Source: Styela clava (taxonomy: Eukaryota; Chordata; Ascidiacea; Stolidobranchia; Styelidae). From it: 64,000 nt of DNA. The notes beneath the pieces are model-generated. The model did not search any database, was not told the DNA's origin, and worked only from the letters and a program-made list of their open reading frames with translations. The stretch lies in contig NC_135263.1 in assembly GCF_964204865.1 (NCBI RefSeq), forward strand, positions 18,335,426 to 18,399,425, in the 5' to 3' direction. Shown piece by piece: positions 50,501-61,742 of this stretch. The position numbers were made by a program, and so were the translations under genes. The first letter of the stretch is position 1; each line of letters opens with the position of its first letter.

Positions 50501-53500
50501 GTTTTTGATAGCACTTTTTAAATTATATGTTTGTATCTATACAGGGATGGCCAATACCGAATAGTTCACTATTCCGAATACATTCAGGCATTTCATATTT
50601 GCAGATTATTGCAGTATATATTTTGCAGTATAGTGGTATCGGTGATGGATTTGAATAATCGCGCAACACAAAATCATCCTAGTAAAACGCCCATCACTTT
50701 AAATATCAACCATTATCCAAATTATTTGCCAAAAAGCGGGATAAAGTATGAGTTATTTTTCCGACTTGTGACAATTTTTTATACGAATCAAAAAATTTTT
50801 ATATTCGGAAACTTTACCACACATTTTAAGTCCGCAGATCGCCGTTGTATGTTTGAGTAATAATACTTTTATTATTTTATAAATATGAAAATAGGAAGCA
50901 AAAACTATTTATAATCGGGTAGTTTACCACACATTCTAAGTCCACAGATCGCCGTTGTATTTTGTAAATACAAAAATAGGAATCAAAAATTAATATTAAT
51001 CGCGAGTTTGCCACACAATTTATGTTCACATATTGCCGTGATATTGTGCCGAATATAATTAGTTTTTGATTCTTATTTTCGTATTCAGGAAAAAATTGTC
51101 ACAAGTCGGAGAAAGAATTTATACTTTATCCCGCTTTTTGGGAACTAATTTGGATAATGGTTGCCATTGGTTTGTATTTAAAAGTATGGACTTTTTACTA
51201 GGATGATTTTGTGCTGCGTAAAATATTTGAATCCATGACTGATGCCACTATTTAAAATGCCTTACCGTGTTAATTTAGTTCTATTATCATAACTCAAATG
51301 TTGGTAAATCGGGCAGTTTACCACATATTTTAGGGCACAGATCGCCGTTGCATTTTAGAATTATAATGGTTTTATTATTTTGTAAATACGATTCCAAAAT
51401 TAAATATAATTGGGCAGTTTACCACGTATTTCATGTCCACAAATACTCGTGTTATTTGGTATTAATACTTTCATTATTTTCTCAATATGAAAATAGGAAT
51501 CAATATTTAATAATATCGGTCAGTTTACCACACATTTTATGTCCACAGATTGTCCATACAACCATGAGTTACGTTGAACGGAATTAAATTAATTCGACAT
51601 GACATTTTAAATGCTGGTACCAGTCATGGATTGGATTATTTTGCGCAACAAAATCCTGGTAAAGGATCGATACTTTTAACTATCGTTATCAAAATTATTT
51701 GCCAGAAATTATTTTCTAATAAATCAACTTGTTTTTCCAACTTGTGCCAATTCATTGGATATCGTAACAATGACGGCTATAAATACCGTATTTCCCGGCT
51801 AATAAGTCCACATGGCAAATAGGACGATGTCCATTTTTAGCACTCAAAAACGTTTTTTTTCCATATAGGCCTCCAATAAGACTGGTAGAAAAATTGTGTC
51901 CCTGTGATATGCGCTAATAATTTTATATGTTTAGAACCAGATCATGTTAGTTTGGTAGAATCATACTCACAGAATTAACTAATATTAACAATTGAGCGGT
52001 AAATTTAAGTTGTAAAGCGGCAATCATTTTGGACAACCTATTAACTCGAATGTTAAAATAATTTTGGAATGTGATAAATACTACACTGTACGTCCACGGG
52101 TTATTTCACAGCTGTGTTTTCCCGTCCCTGTCGTGTTCTGCTGAATCGGCAAAACGAAAGGGTCACAAATCATTTTATCTCGGCGGCCATGTTTCTCTTA
52201 CAAGTAACGATAACCGGCCTGCGATTGAATATCATGATTGGCAGACCCTAAGACCCAAATATAAGGTTACACAAATCATGCTTGAGAAGACTAATAAGCA
52301 GGCCACATAGAAATGAAATTGGGCCTAGAAAAGCGGTAATTGTCAATTTTTCGACGTGATGGAAATGAATTTGTAAATTAAAGGACTCGTAGACGAATGT
52401 CGGCAATGTCCACCCACGCAAACGTGCAAATGTGTCGCAACACTATGAGACGTACGATCGCACAGAATATGAACAATCAAAGTGCCGATTCTATTTCATC
52501 GTCATTACAATACGTGAGACAGCGTAAAAAGTCGTTTGAAGAGTCCCGTAAAACGAAACACCACGTTTACGGCGAAAAGTGACTACTATTCGGAATTATT
52601 CGAAAACCAGCCGAAAAGGTATTCGAATACTATGATATTCGAATATTCGATTCGTTTTGGACAACCCTGGTATCTAAGTAATCAATTTTCTACTAAATGT
52701 AAGATTGTTATCTTCACTGATCTACAATTACAGGACATTATTTTTTAATATTATTTTCTTGCGTTGCAGCCTACCAGTCATATTGTCAATTGAAAACCAC
52801 TGCAAACTTCCTCAACAGCGACATATGGCAACAATGTTTGTTGATGTGTTTGGAGGTGAATATATCGAATATCTTCAATTTTGCGATATAGAAATTTACC
52901 ACAACAAATTGCTAAAACTTCATTTTCTTATTGATAGATATGATGGTAACACAGCGTTTAAAGCCGGAAGAAACGACGCTACCAACTCCAAATCAGTTGA
53001 AAGGCAAAATAATTATTAAGGTATTGTTATTTATTAAATAACTAGACTGGTACGTTGTAAAAAACATATATAATTAGTAAAATGCTTTTTTTCCCAGCAC
53101 AAGAAACTTACTGATGATAATAGGTTGAGCGAAGTTTGGCGAAGTGACAGTGATGCAGGTAACACGTTACCGTGAATTATAGTGATAATAATATTATAGC
53201 ATTTGTTATTGGACAAATTAATTATTGCATGTCCTGGCAATCCGTAATGTAGGCAGAATACGAGGAGTCTAAAAATTGATTGTTATTCTATAACCAAAAG
53301 TCATTAAGTCGCTATTGACCACTTATGTCAAATAAAAGATATCAATCTTATTTGTATATGTTAGAAATAGAGTATAACGAAATCCTGGAAAAATGATTTG
53401 AATTAATTATTCATTCCTGTTATATTCCCAGGAAACGAAAGCATGGATATAAGCAACTCTCAAAAGAATGGGTTACTTTACATGGAGGACAAAGCTACCA

Positions 53501-56500
53501 AGGTAATATCATATTCACAACTGTTATGTGACTATGCTAATAATTGATTTTTATAATAAATTAATAAATTTTCAAAGGAATGGATATTACATTATTTTGT
53601 TTTGGTTGAAAACAAATTGGTTTATGGCGAAAGACCAAACTTCGGTTTTGACGATACCATTGAAAACCTAGAGTCTAACAACCATGGGAACGATTCGTCC
53701 AAAAATGTGAGTGAATAAATAATTGTTTTAGTTAAACAAAAATTGGTTTTTGTATTATTGAGATTATTTAGTGTCACATACGCAGTTACAGCGATATTAC
53801 GATCGTCAATTTCGCAGAATGATGAGAAAACTAATACACCCCACAAATAACAAAAGGATACTACCTCTTAGATCAGGGGGGAGGGAGGGGGGGGGGGGGT
53901 CGGTTTTTGGATCAGCGGCGATAAATTTTGCCTACCTATACTGGCGGGCAATGTATGTATGACGTATAGAGTTACATTTTATGAACAATGTTTACAGTGT
54001 TACAAAAGCAACTATGGAAAACAATAAACTTCGTACCAAAACTAAATTAAACCGCAATCTCAACCAATCCTTTGAGCTATTTTTTACTAAAACATCAAAA
54101 TTTGGTTTCAGTGTGGTCGTGGCAGCACCGCGCGGACAGATTGAATTACCTAGCGGGATGGATTTGGCCCGCGGGCCGTTCTTCGCCCATGTCTGCCCTA
54201 GAAAGTAATGAAGTTTTCTATTTTCTTTCAGTTGACTTCTGCAATTTCTGAACTCCACTATTCTGAAAATTGGTATCATGGATCCAAAGATCGAAGCTCA
54301 ATTGAGAGGCTGCTGCGAGAATATGCTGGTCCTGACGGCAGTTTTGTAGTTCGAGATAGTTCAACCTTCATTGGAAATTACACTCTTTCATTTTGGTAAC
54401 TTAAATAAGGCTTTCTTGCGTTTGGTATTAAGTTGATCAACTAATTATTTGTGCTGATGGATGACAAGATAAAAAAAAAGCAGTATTCGAAAGAGCATGA
54501 AAAAATGTCTTGACTGTCATACCACTGAAATATTATATTTAACTGTAGCTTTTTCAGTATATAAAATTACACAAATCAGATATATTTGATAATTTTATTT
54601 ATATGATCATCCAATCTTAAAGTAATAGTGAATAAAGGGGTTATGCAAAATTTTTGTTTTATGTCAGGTTCAAGGGAAGAGTTCATCACTGTCGAATTCA
54701 TTCCCAACAACTGGTCGGAGGTTTGATAGAATATTATCTCGTATCAGAAAACCATTTCGACAGCCTTTATAGTCTTATATGTCATTATCTTCACGAGCCT
54801 CTAAAAAACGAATCGATTGGATTCGAATTGCTTCTTACTGATGCAGTACCACAGACAAATGCCCATATCAGCAAAGGGTGAGTATTGATATAACACTGGA
54901 AAATCTGATTAATTTAGTTACATTAGATGAAAGACTTGTGAATAGGGGGAAACGATAACTGGTTTTAGTGAGTGTGGATGATATAAACTCACTAAACGTT
55001 GCAATGTGCCTGAATCTCGTTTTCGCCAGTGCCAAAATAACCTCGACAAGGTATACACAAATGAGTACAAATCACCTAACTACTTGGATGCAAGAGCCTG
55101 CACAAAATGTATAAAAAATGATGCAAGAATTGACTCTCATTGGTAATTGTTTTGCGAAATGTTTGGTAAAATTCTCGCCAGTAGAATATTCGTGAACAAG
55201 TGTATAATTTTGAAAATGGTTGTCGAGCAGCCACAACTTACCACAATGCTCAAGTTAATTTCGATACATTCATGTATAGATGGTACTACGAACACCTTGA
55301 TCGTTCCACCGCAGAAACTATTTTGATGCGCATGGATAAGGATGATGTATTTCTTGTTCGAAAAAGTGGTAAACGTGAACTCAACACAGTCGGTTACACC
55401 ATATCTTTCAGGTTATTGTATGTTCACTAATAATCATTAAAAATTCACTCGCTGTAAATTTATTTTTATTTTAGTGATTGGAAAGAGAAGAGATATTCTG
55501 TAGTCAATGTTTTAAACTTTCTCAGGGTATTAGACCAGGTTGACATAGTTTAGAAAAACTTTGCACTTGTATCTAAACCATACATGATGATTACGAAACT
55601 TTTTTTCAAATTCTCAGAGCAAAGGGAAATGTTAAACATTGCAAAGTTGACGTGGATGGAAGATTGTACAGAATCGGGAATGGAAATTTCGAAACTTTGT
55701 GTGACATCGTCATATTTTACGGAAAGAACTCGCTTTATAAAAACACGAAGTTGAGATATCCTGTCACGAGGGAAATCATCGAAAGTTTACAAGTGAATAT
55801 TTAATATTATAGGGACTATAGGTTAATATCCATATCGTGTGAAAAAATTTACATGTGTCCATTTCGTTTGCAAAACGGTAACTCAATTTTTGTGAGTTGC
55901 GATGAGAAGTACAAATTAAACCTGCGTTAATATTTATATATATATATGTTCTTTTACACAGTGGAAATGGCAAAATAAATATTTTGTTGTTTTAGGATGC
56001 AGAGCTATATGAGCAAAAAAACGGAAATTTGGTCTATGTTCAGGCAAATCCATTCACGGTAACTGTGAAATCACTTTTCGATTATCATGCCGATCGTGAA
56101 GATGAACTTTCATTTTGTAAACATGCCATAATTTCGAACGTAGTAAAGGACGATGGGGGATGGTAAGATATAAGATTCTTGTTATCGTCAAATTTGAAAG
56201 CGGTACTCACATCTGAGATCGAACAAGACCAACGCGCAGGAATACAAACGACCGTTTGGCAATTGCGTCTCAACCACTTGTTCGTACACACAATGTTAGT
56301 TAGTTTGTCTTGCGTAAATGTACTATACAATTTTTTTTTATTTGTCCAAAACATTCTTTGAGAAAGAACCCAGTCTGCAGCGTGAATTACAGACCGACAG
56401 AAATTCTAATATTCTACTGAATTGTTTTTAAAATATTAGGACCTCGTAAATGCGAATTGAGTTCTTATTTTATACTTGCCCTTCAACGCAATTTTTATGC

Positions 56501-59500
56501 GGAAAAGTAAAACCAGTTTTGAACTATAGGTGGCGCGGAGACTATGGTGGAAAAAAAGGAGCTTGGTTTCCCAGTAATTTCGTTGAGGAAATCCTATCAC
56601 AAGAAACGGCAAACGAATCAGAAAATGTGGGTTTAACTCTAATTATATTATACTTACTCTCTGATACTATGCAAATGTACTAATTACAAATTTTGTGTGG
56701 TTTTTCCAAATGGTGGAATGGCTCTGCTGAAGTAGTTGTATATTGTAGTCTATTCAGTCTAAGTCATAAAAGTAATTCACGAAGTATTGGATATACTTTC
56801 AACATAAAATTTGACAAACGACGATAGACGGAAGCTGGTCTTGTCGATTAAAAACATTTGTGGGGGTAAAGCTTCTTCCGTTATTAGAAGTGTCCATACC
56901 GCTCGTTTTGCTAAAATGTTGTTGTCAGTCTTGATGTAGGGACGACGTATTGGGGTAAAATTGCTTTAGTCTCAAGTAATGTGTCAATGGATTTAGATTT
57001 GGGACGCTTGTCCATCATGTTGTTCAGAGAACTCGTTGCTGGGCCTCACCAGTTACCGGTAGCGATTTGTATGCGACGACGAGTCATGCCTGTCAGCCTC
57101 ATTCGCCAAAGTTTAGCAGACTGATACAATAGAATACACACTGGGAAACACGAACATGAAAACGAATAAGATAAATGGTGACATGTAAGAAATTTCGCGC
57201 CACACTGCCGTTGAAAATATGGTTATCTCACCCCGATATAGTCTCCTTGACACAGTTATGTGGCCGTCGAGTCCATATATTTGCTCGGTTGTAACTTTCA
57301 TGAAACTAGCCGAGTAAAGTCATATTTCGTCGATAAAAACAAATTTTCGAGCTCAGAAACTTTAGATTTGAATAGATCATGTAATTCTTCAGTAACAGGG
57401 CTGACACAAAATCTAAGATTTTCTGGGATTTTTATGTAAGTCTGACGATTTAGTAATTTAATTAGGTTGTGAATTTGCTCGGAGAGTTGCAAAAAGGATG
57501 GATTGATCTTGCCAGGGCGACAGTTGGTGAGTGTTTATAAATAATTTCAATGCTGTAGTAAATTAAACCAGTTATTTCACAGCGTTCTCACAGGCTTTTG
57601 CCCAATAAAAATTTCCGATTCCACGAAAAAGTATTGATATGATTGTTGCAAGCACCGCGGAAGCGGCAAAATATTTCTGACATATGTTTCTTTTTCGATA
57701 GTAATATAAGTAGACTGTGGTTGACACAAACATGTTATTCAGAAAATGTACCAGCTGGAAAAGAAATGCGGAGATTTCATTTTCGTTTGAAATGCGCGGG
57801 ACATTTGTCTGATTACGATCTCGCTGCGGAAACTAACGAAGACATGCTATCCTGGATTTACTATGTAAAAGAGGCAATTGAGAAAAACGATAGCCAGGTA
57901 CTATACAAACATTCTTGCTATATGAATCTAAGCATTAAATTATATAGCCTGCAAACCCGCGTCCATTTCTTTCCAAATATCTGTACATTGAATTGAAGAG
58001 AATCATTACCATACCATTACTTGTAATGGCTATAACTAATTATACTTACAATTTGTAAGCGGTCTTGATTTTCAATTTATATAATGAAGAAATAAAATAT
58101 TTCTGAAATAAAAATATTCGTGAGTTAAGGATAATCTTGGGAGAAAATATCCATGAATTCAAATGACCGCGGGTGTAAATGTACTTGAGTGAAAACATCT
58201 GTGGGTGCAAATGTGCTGTCATCTCCATATATATAATTATTATAAACTTGTACTTGAATTGAGTACTCGTAACGTTTCTTTTGAAATACGGAAACATTAA
58301 TTTTGTCCGTTACTGCACTGCACTACATCTATGCCGATGTGGTTTAAATGTGCATATGCCTTCACTTCAGACAAAGAAAAAGAAAGACATTGAGATACAC
58401 AAAAGAATCGCAGTTGAAATATCCGATCTTGTTATCTATTGCCAACCAGTTGCTTTTAAAGAAGAGAGATTCACTAAACGTATGAGGTCTTTCCTACACC
58501 TGTACAAACTTTATCTTACATGAAACATCCCCGGAGTCGGACTCCATTTACTCCATTAACTCGTTCCTGACTATGTATAAATATTATTATTATTGTTGCT
58601 GTTTTGATTAAGCCATATCTTGTTTTATCTGAAGAAGTTAAGTTACTTGATATTTCGTGGAAAGAGATTATGTTATTTTTATGTATAAATAGTAAAGCTT
58701 TATGTTTTAATCTAAATATAAGCAATTCAGTAATCGTCCAAAATCATATTTTCCAAAACAGTAGATGAAATGATTTTATCTAGCTTTTATATTGACACAA
58801 TAATTACATCTAAAAAAAAGTATTTTCTTGTTATCTTTTGCCAACGAGTTGCTTTTATAGAAGATAGATTTACTAAACGTATGTGGTCTTTCCTACACCT
58901 GTAAAAACTATATCTTACATGAAACATCCCCGGAGTCGGACTTCATTTACTCCATTAACTCGTTTGACTATGTATAAATAAATAATAAAGCTTTATGTTT
59001 CAATCTAAATATAAGCTTTTTCAAAACAGTAGATGAAATGATTTTATCTAACTTTTATATTGACACAATAATTACATCTGAAAAAAAAGTATTTTCAGTT
59101 GTTTTTCATTTTTACATTTTAGTTTCAATTTAAAGCATTTATGCTCTGTATAGTTGTAGTCCTAAAGTGCATCTTACTGAGTGCTTTACTTTTTGCGTTT
59201 GGTAATTTTGAACATTGCCAAGTGCATTTTGTTAGACATGTTTATTTTTAGAGAATGGTTCCCCATACGAAATGTCATCTTTTCCCGAGAACAAGGCAGA
59301 AAGACTTGCATGCCGGGAGAAAGCTCATCAATTCATTTCATACAATCAACGGCAACTTTCAAGAATATATCCAAAAGGAGCTCGAGTCGATTCGTCTAAT
59401 TATAATCCGATTCCAATGTGGAACTGTGGATGTCAGCTTGTTGCGTTAAACTTTCAAACTCCCGGTAACGTATCACAGTTTTTTATTCAAAGGATTAACT

Positions 59501-60706
59501 ATTGATTCTAAAAATAATAAAATAAAAAGTATTTCATATATAAGTATTTTCACTTCAGATAAATCAATGCAGTTAAATCAAGCGAGATTTGCTGAAAACG
59601 GCCAATGTGGATTTGTTCTCAAACCATTAATATTTTCTGACTCAAATTACAATCCGTATCTGAAAAACCATCTTCTTGACGTTGATCCACTGGTAATTAA
59701 CGTACAAGTACGTATTTCTTTTTTTATATCTGTGAATAATTTTTAATATTCCAACAAATATTATAATTTTTTTGTTTGTCTTCGATGTGAAGCACATTTA
59801 AAAGAGGATGACTTGTTATAGATTATTGCAGGACGACATTTGCCAAAGTCTGGGCGAGGTATATCTTGTCCATTTGTTGAAGTCGAAATATTAGGATGTG
59901 AATACGACTGTCAGAAATTTAAAACAGCAAAACAAGGCAAGAAAAATATGTGTTTTGTTTAAAAGGATGTGCCTCATACAAAACCATCGACTTTAATGAA
60001 AGTATTTTTAAACAGATGAAAATGGGTTAAATCCGGTATTTCAAGAATCATTCGAGTTTGCAATTCACTGCCCAGTGCAGTCTTTAATACGGTTTGCAGT
60101 TTTTGATCAAGATATGTTTGGAGATCCCAATCTTATAGCTCAGTGTACCTTGCCAGTGCGTTGTCTAAGAACAGGTTGGTAAATGGGCAAATAAGGTTAT
60201 TTGTCATAATTTTTTCTATGAAGAACTCCATTCCCTTGGCAAATTTCTATCAAAACCAGAGTGTACACGTGTCTTGTTAACTGCAGAACAAACTAACATG
60301 CTGGTTTGAAACATTATATTGATATTTTCTAATTTCTCTATTCTATTGTTTTCAGGATTTAGATCGGTGCCATTAAAAAACCTTTTCAGTGAAGAATTAG
60401 AATTGGCGTCGTTATTGGTTCACATTGCAATAAGAAATTTGAAGGTGAACATTTACGAACGCACGTTCTGATTTTAGTACCTCAAATTGAAAATTTTAAA
60501 CTGACATTTTTTATTCTGACGTTCAGAAAGAAGATGAAGAGTTATACAATACTGTTGGGGAATTGCGTGAAGCAAGTAAAGAGCTACAGCAAAGTCTTTC
60601 GGCACTTGACCCAAGCAGTGAAGATTTTCAAATACTGAACAAACAACTTTGTGAAATACAGAAACGTATTTTTTCAGCAACCGAGCAAATGAAAGAAAGG
60701 TTTTGA
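44547..60706 (+). CDS. plcg: Phospholipase C gamma, complete gene, 31 coding exons, 1262 aa
   Basis: Hydrolyses PIP2 to IP3 and DAG downstream of tyrosine kinases. Exons: 44547-44766, 45127-45276, 45747-45840, 46925-46966, 47200-47284, 47651-47772, 48206-48257, 48651-48743, 49101-49219, 49765-49850, 50174-50294, 52770-52855, 52938-53020, 53098-53158, 53432-53502, 53578-53706, 54232-54395, 54668-54877, 55280-55411, 55618-55792, 55996-56162, 56530-56626, 57466-57526, 57743-57897, 58371-58479, 59252-59464, 59559-59707, 59822-59936, 60016-60174, 60356-60444, 60527-60706. Phases agree throughout. Order: PH (about 25-150), EF-hands, X domain (His324, His369; Asn325, Glu354, Asp356, Glu403), split PH, nSH2 (Arg579), cSH2 (Arg690), Tyr770 in the position of PLCG1 Tyr783, SH3, PH half, Y domain (from about 940), C2, coiled-coil tail (1204-1262, [19 protein letters not shown]) resembling PLCG2. 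Start is the first ATG after an in-frame stop at 44529. Confidence 0.97.
46255..46690. repeat. Head-to-head array of 16-bp units in PLC-gamma intron 3
   Basis: From 46255 to about 46500 the top strand carries degenerate units like ATTTGCACTCATGGAC (period about 16). From about 46505 to 46690 it carries the complement, GTGGGTGCAAATGTCC-like, at the same period. The whole could fold into a long imperfect hairpin. Open frames here encode Cys-rich nonsense repeats created by the periodicity. Related blocks occur at 42490-42665 and 58140-58222. Confidence 0.75.
49286..49405. repeat. 120-bp foldback hairpin in PLC-gamma intron 9
   Basis: AAATGTATTTCTGTGACGTT ... CAGACTTCCTCAGACAAGCA is followed after a short loop by TGCTTGTCTAAGGAAGTCGA ... 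AACGTTACAGAAATACATTT: two roughly 50-bp arms, imperfectly complementary. A small foldback MITE or paired termini without an interior. Confidence 0.85.
50640..51770. repeat. Complex foldback element with a minisatellite core, PLC-gamma intron 11
   Basis: A segment at 50640-50785 (GATGGATTTGAATAATCGCG, AGCGGGATAAAGTATGAG) recurs inverted at about 51085-51245 (CTTTATCCCGCTTTTTGGG, TTTGAATCCATGACTGATG) and again, diverged, in direct orientation at about 51610-51770. Between and after them lie about six units of roughly 100 bp with GTTTACCACACATTTTATGT and CCACAGATCGCCGTTGTA (near 50820, 50930, 51008, 51313, 51416, 51523). It makes intron 11 (2475 bp) the longest in the gene. Confidence 0.75.
53876..53899 (+). 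repeat. G-run in PLC-gamma intron 16
   Basis: 24 bases that are G except for two A. On the sense strand it could form a G-quadruplex in DNA or pre-mRNA. Confidence 0.8.
54110..54210 (-). mobile_element. hAT-like terminus in PLC-gamma intron 16
   Basis: GGATGGATTTGGCCCGCGGG then CCGTTCTTCGCCCATGTCTGC resembles the CCCGCGGGCC / GCCCATGCCTG termini common to hAT non-autonomous elements. The other end is unclear, perhaps near the G-run. Confidence 0.4.
58140..58222. repeat. Fragment of the 16-bp-period repeat, PLC-gamma intron 24
   Basis: CCGCGGGTGTAAATGTACTT and CATCTGTGGGTGCAAATGTG are the same unit as in the 46255-46690 array. Confidence 0.65.
58827..59095 (+). repeat. Partial duplication of PLC-gamma exon 25 and its following intron
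   Basis: The segment 58428-58826 (last 52 nt of exon 25 plus intron) is repeated from 58827 with about 130 bp lost. The exon-like part, 58827-58878, keeps an open frame ([10 protein letters not shown]) and a GTATGT donor stronger-looking than the original GTATGA, but it has no upstream half and no clear acceptor. Probably a non-functional intronic copy. Confidence 0.8.
59937..60015 (+). other. GC-AG intron in PLC-gamma (intron 28)
   Basis: Exon 28 ends ACA GCA AAA CAA G and the next bases are GCAAGA; no GT is available at a compatible phase nearby. The acceptor TTTAAACAG at 60015 restores the C2-domain frame (DENGLNPVF). CAAG|GCAAG fits the strong 5' consensus of GC-AG introns. Confidence 0.85.
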
Positions 60707-60775
60707 AGCCGTTTCTCTTTCAATTTATTTAATATAACTACATAGATACATAGAAAAATTATATGCATGTATACA

Positions 60776-60781
60776 AATAAA
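60776..60781 (+). promoter_or_regulatory. Poly(A) signal of PLC-gamma
   Basis: AATAAA 70 bp after the TGA; a second AATAAA occurs near 60894. Confidence 0.65.
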
Positions 60782-61742
60782 ATCTGTTGCATTGAACTGG
60801 AAATAATTTTTGCTTCGGAGTATGCACGTATGCACGTGCCATGCATATGTTGTTCATACGCCTTTCTATACTCATTTTCGTCAATTGAATTGAAATAAAA
60901 CAGTATTAGTAGTCATTACATAGCCATTTTAGAAGAAGGAATCGAACAGAAGTAATCTCCTTTTCGGCATAATAATCGATTTTATTCAACTTCTATTTGA
61001 TCATATTTTCTCATTTCAGAAACATTGAACAGTTTCGTTCTCATCGTTCTAATCCGAAAGTTTAAAATACAACACGGTAACGATATGAACCTTCACTGAA
61101 GTCGCCAGTTGATGATCAAGATTGCGACTGTTTTTCGATGTTGCAATTTTCAAAACTCGTATTTACAGTATGACAAATGACATTTGAACATAGTCTACTC
61201 AAGTTTTGCCATTTTCTTTTTCATTCACGCGCAGTACTCACTCAGGAGTAAAGGAGCAAGGTATGGGATATGAATGAAGTGCCAAGATTTATTGAAAATA
61301 TATATTAAATATATCAGTTCATGACACGAGACTTGAAAACTGTTTGGATAAAAATGATCATGGAAACAACTATAAGCTATAACCAGTTGATTATATGTTT
61401 CATACGTTATGGGTGAAAGTGTTGTGGACGTTTGAAGTTATTTTAATCCGTTCGCTGGTTCTTTACGACTAAGGATCTCCTGTTTACGGCCCCGGAAAAC
61501 ATTATTTAAACAGAACATTTAAACTCGGGCTTGTCAGTATGACTTATCGAGTTGTTACTTTGCCCACGACTAGACTAATCTTTGCTAAACCACTAAGAAT
61601 GCGTTTGTTTATCAAACCGCAATCCAATTAAACATCGCTGAATAATGAAACGAACAGCAAACAAAACTGTTACATAAGAGATTTTAGTTGATTTGAATTT
61701 CATGTAGTTTGTGGATGAATTTTAAAGTGATTTTTACTTAAA
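60782..61742. other. Intergenic region between PLC-gamma and the MRH-domain gene
   Basis: About 960 bp of AT-rich sequence without recognisable gene or repeat. It should contain the promoter of the downstream gene; no motif stands out. Confidence 0.5.
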
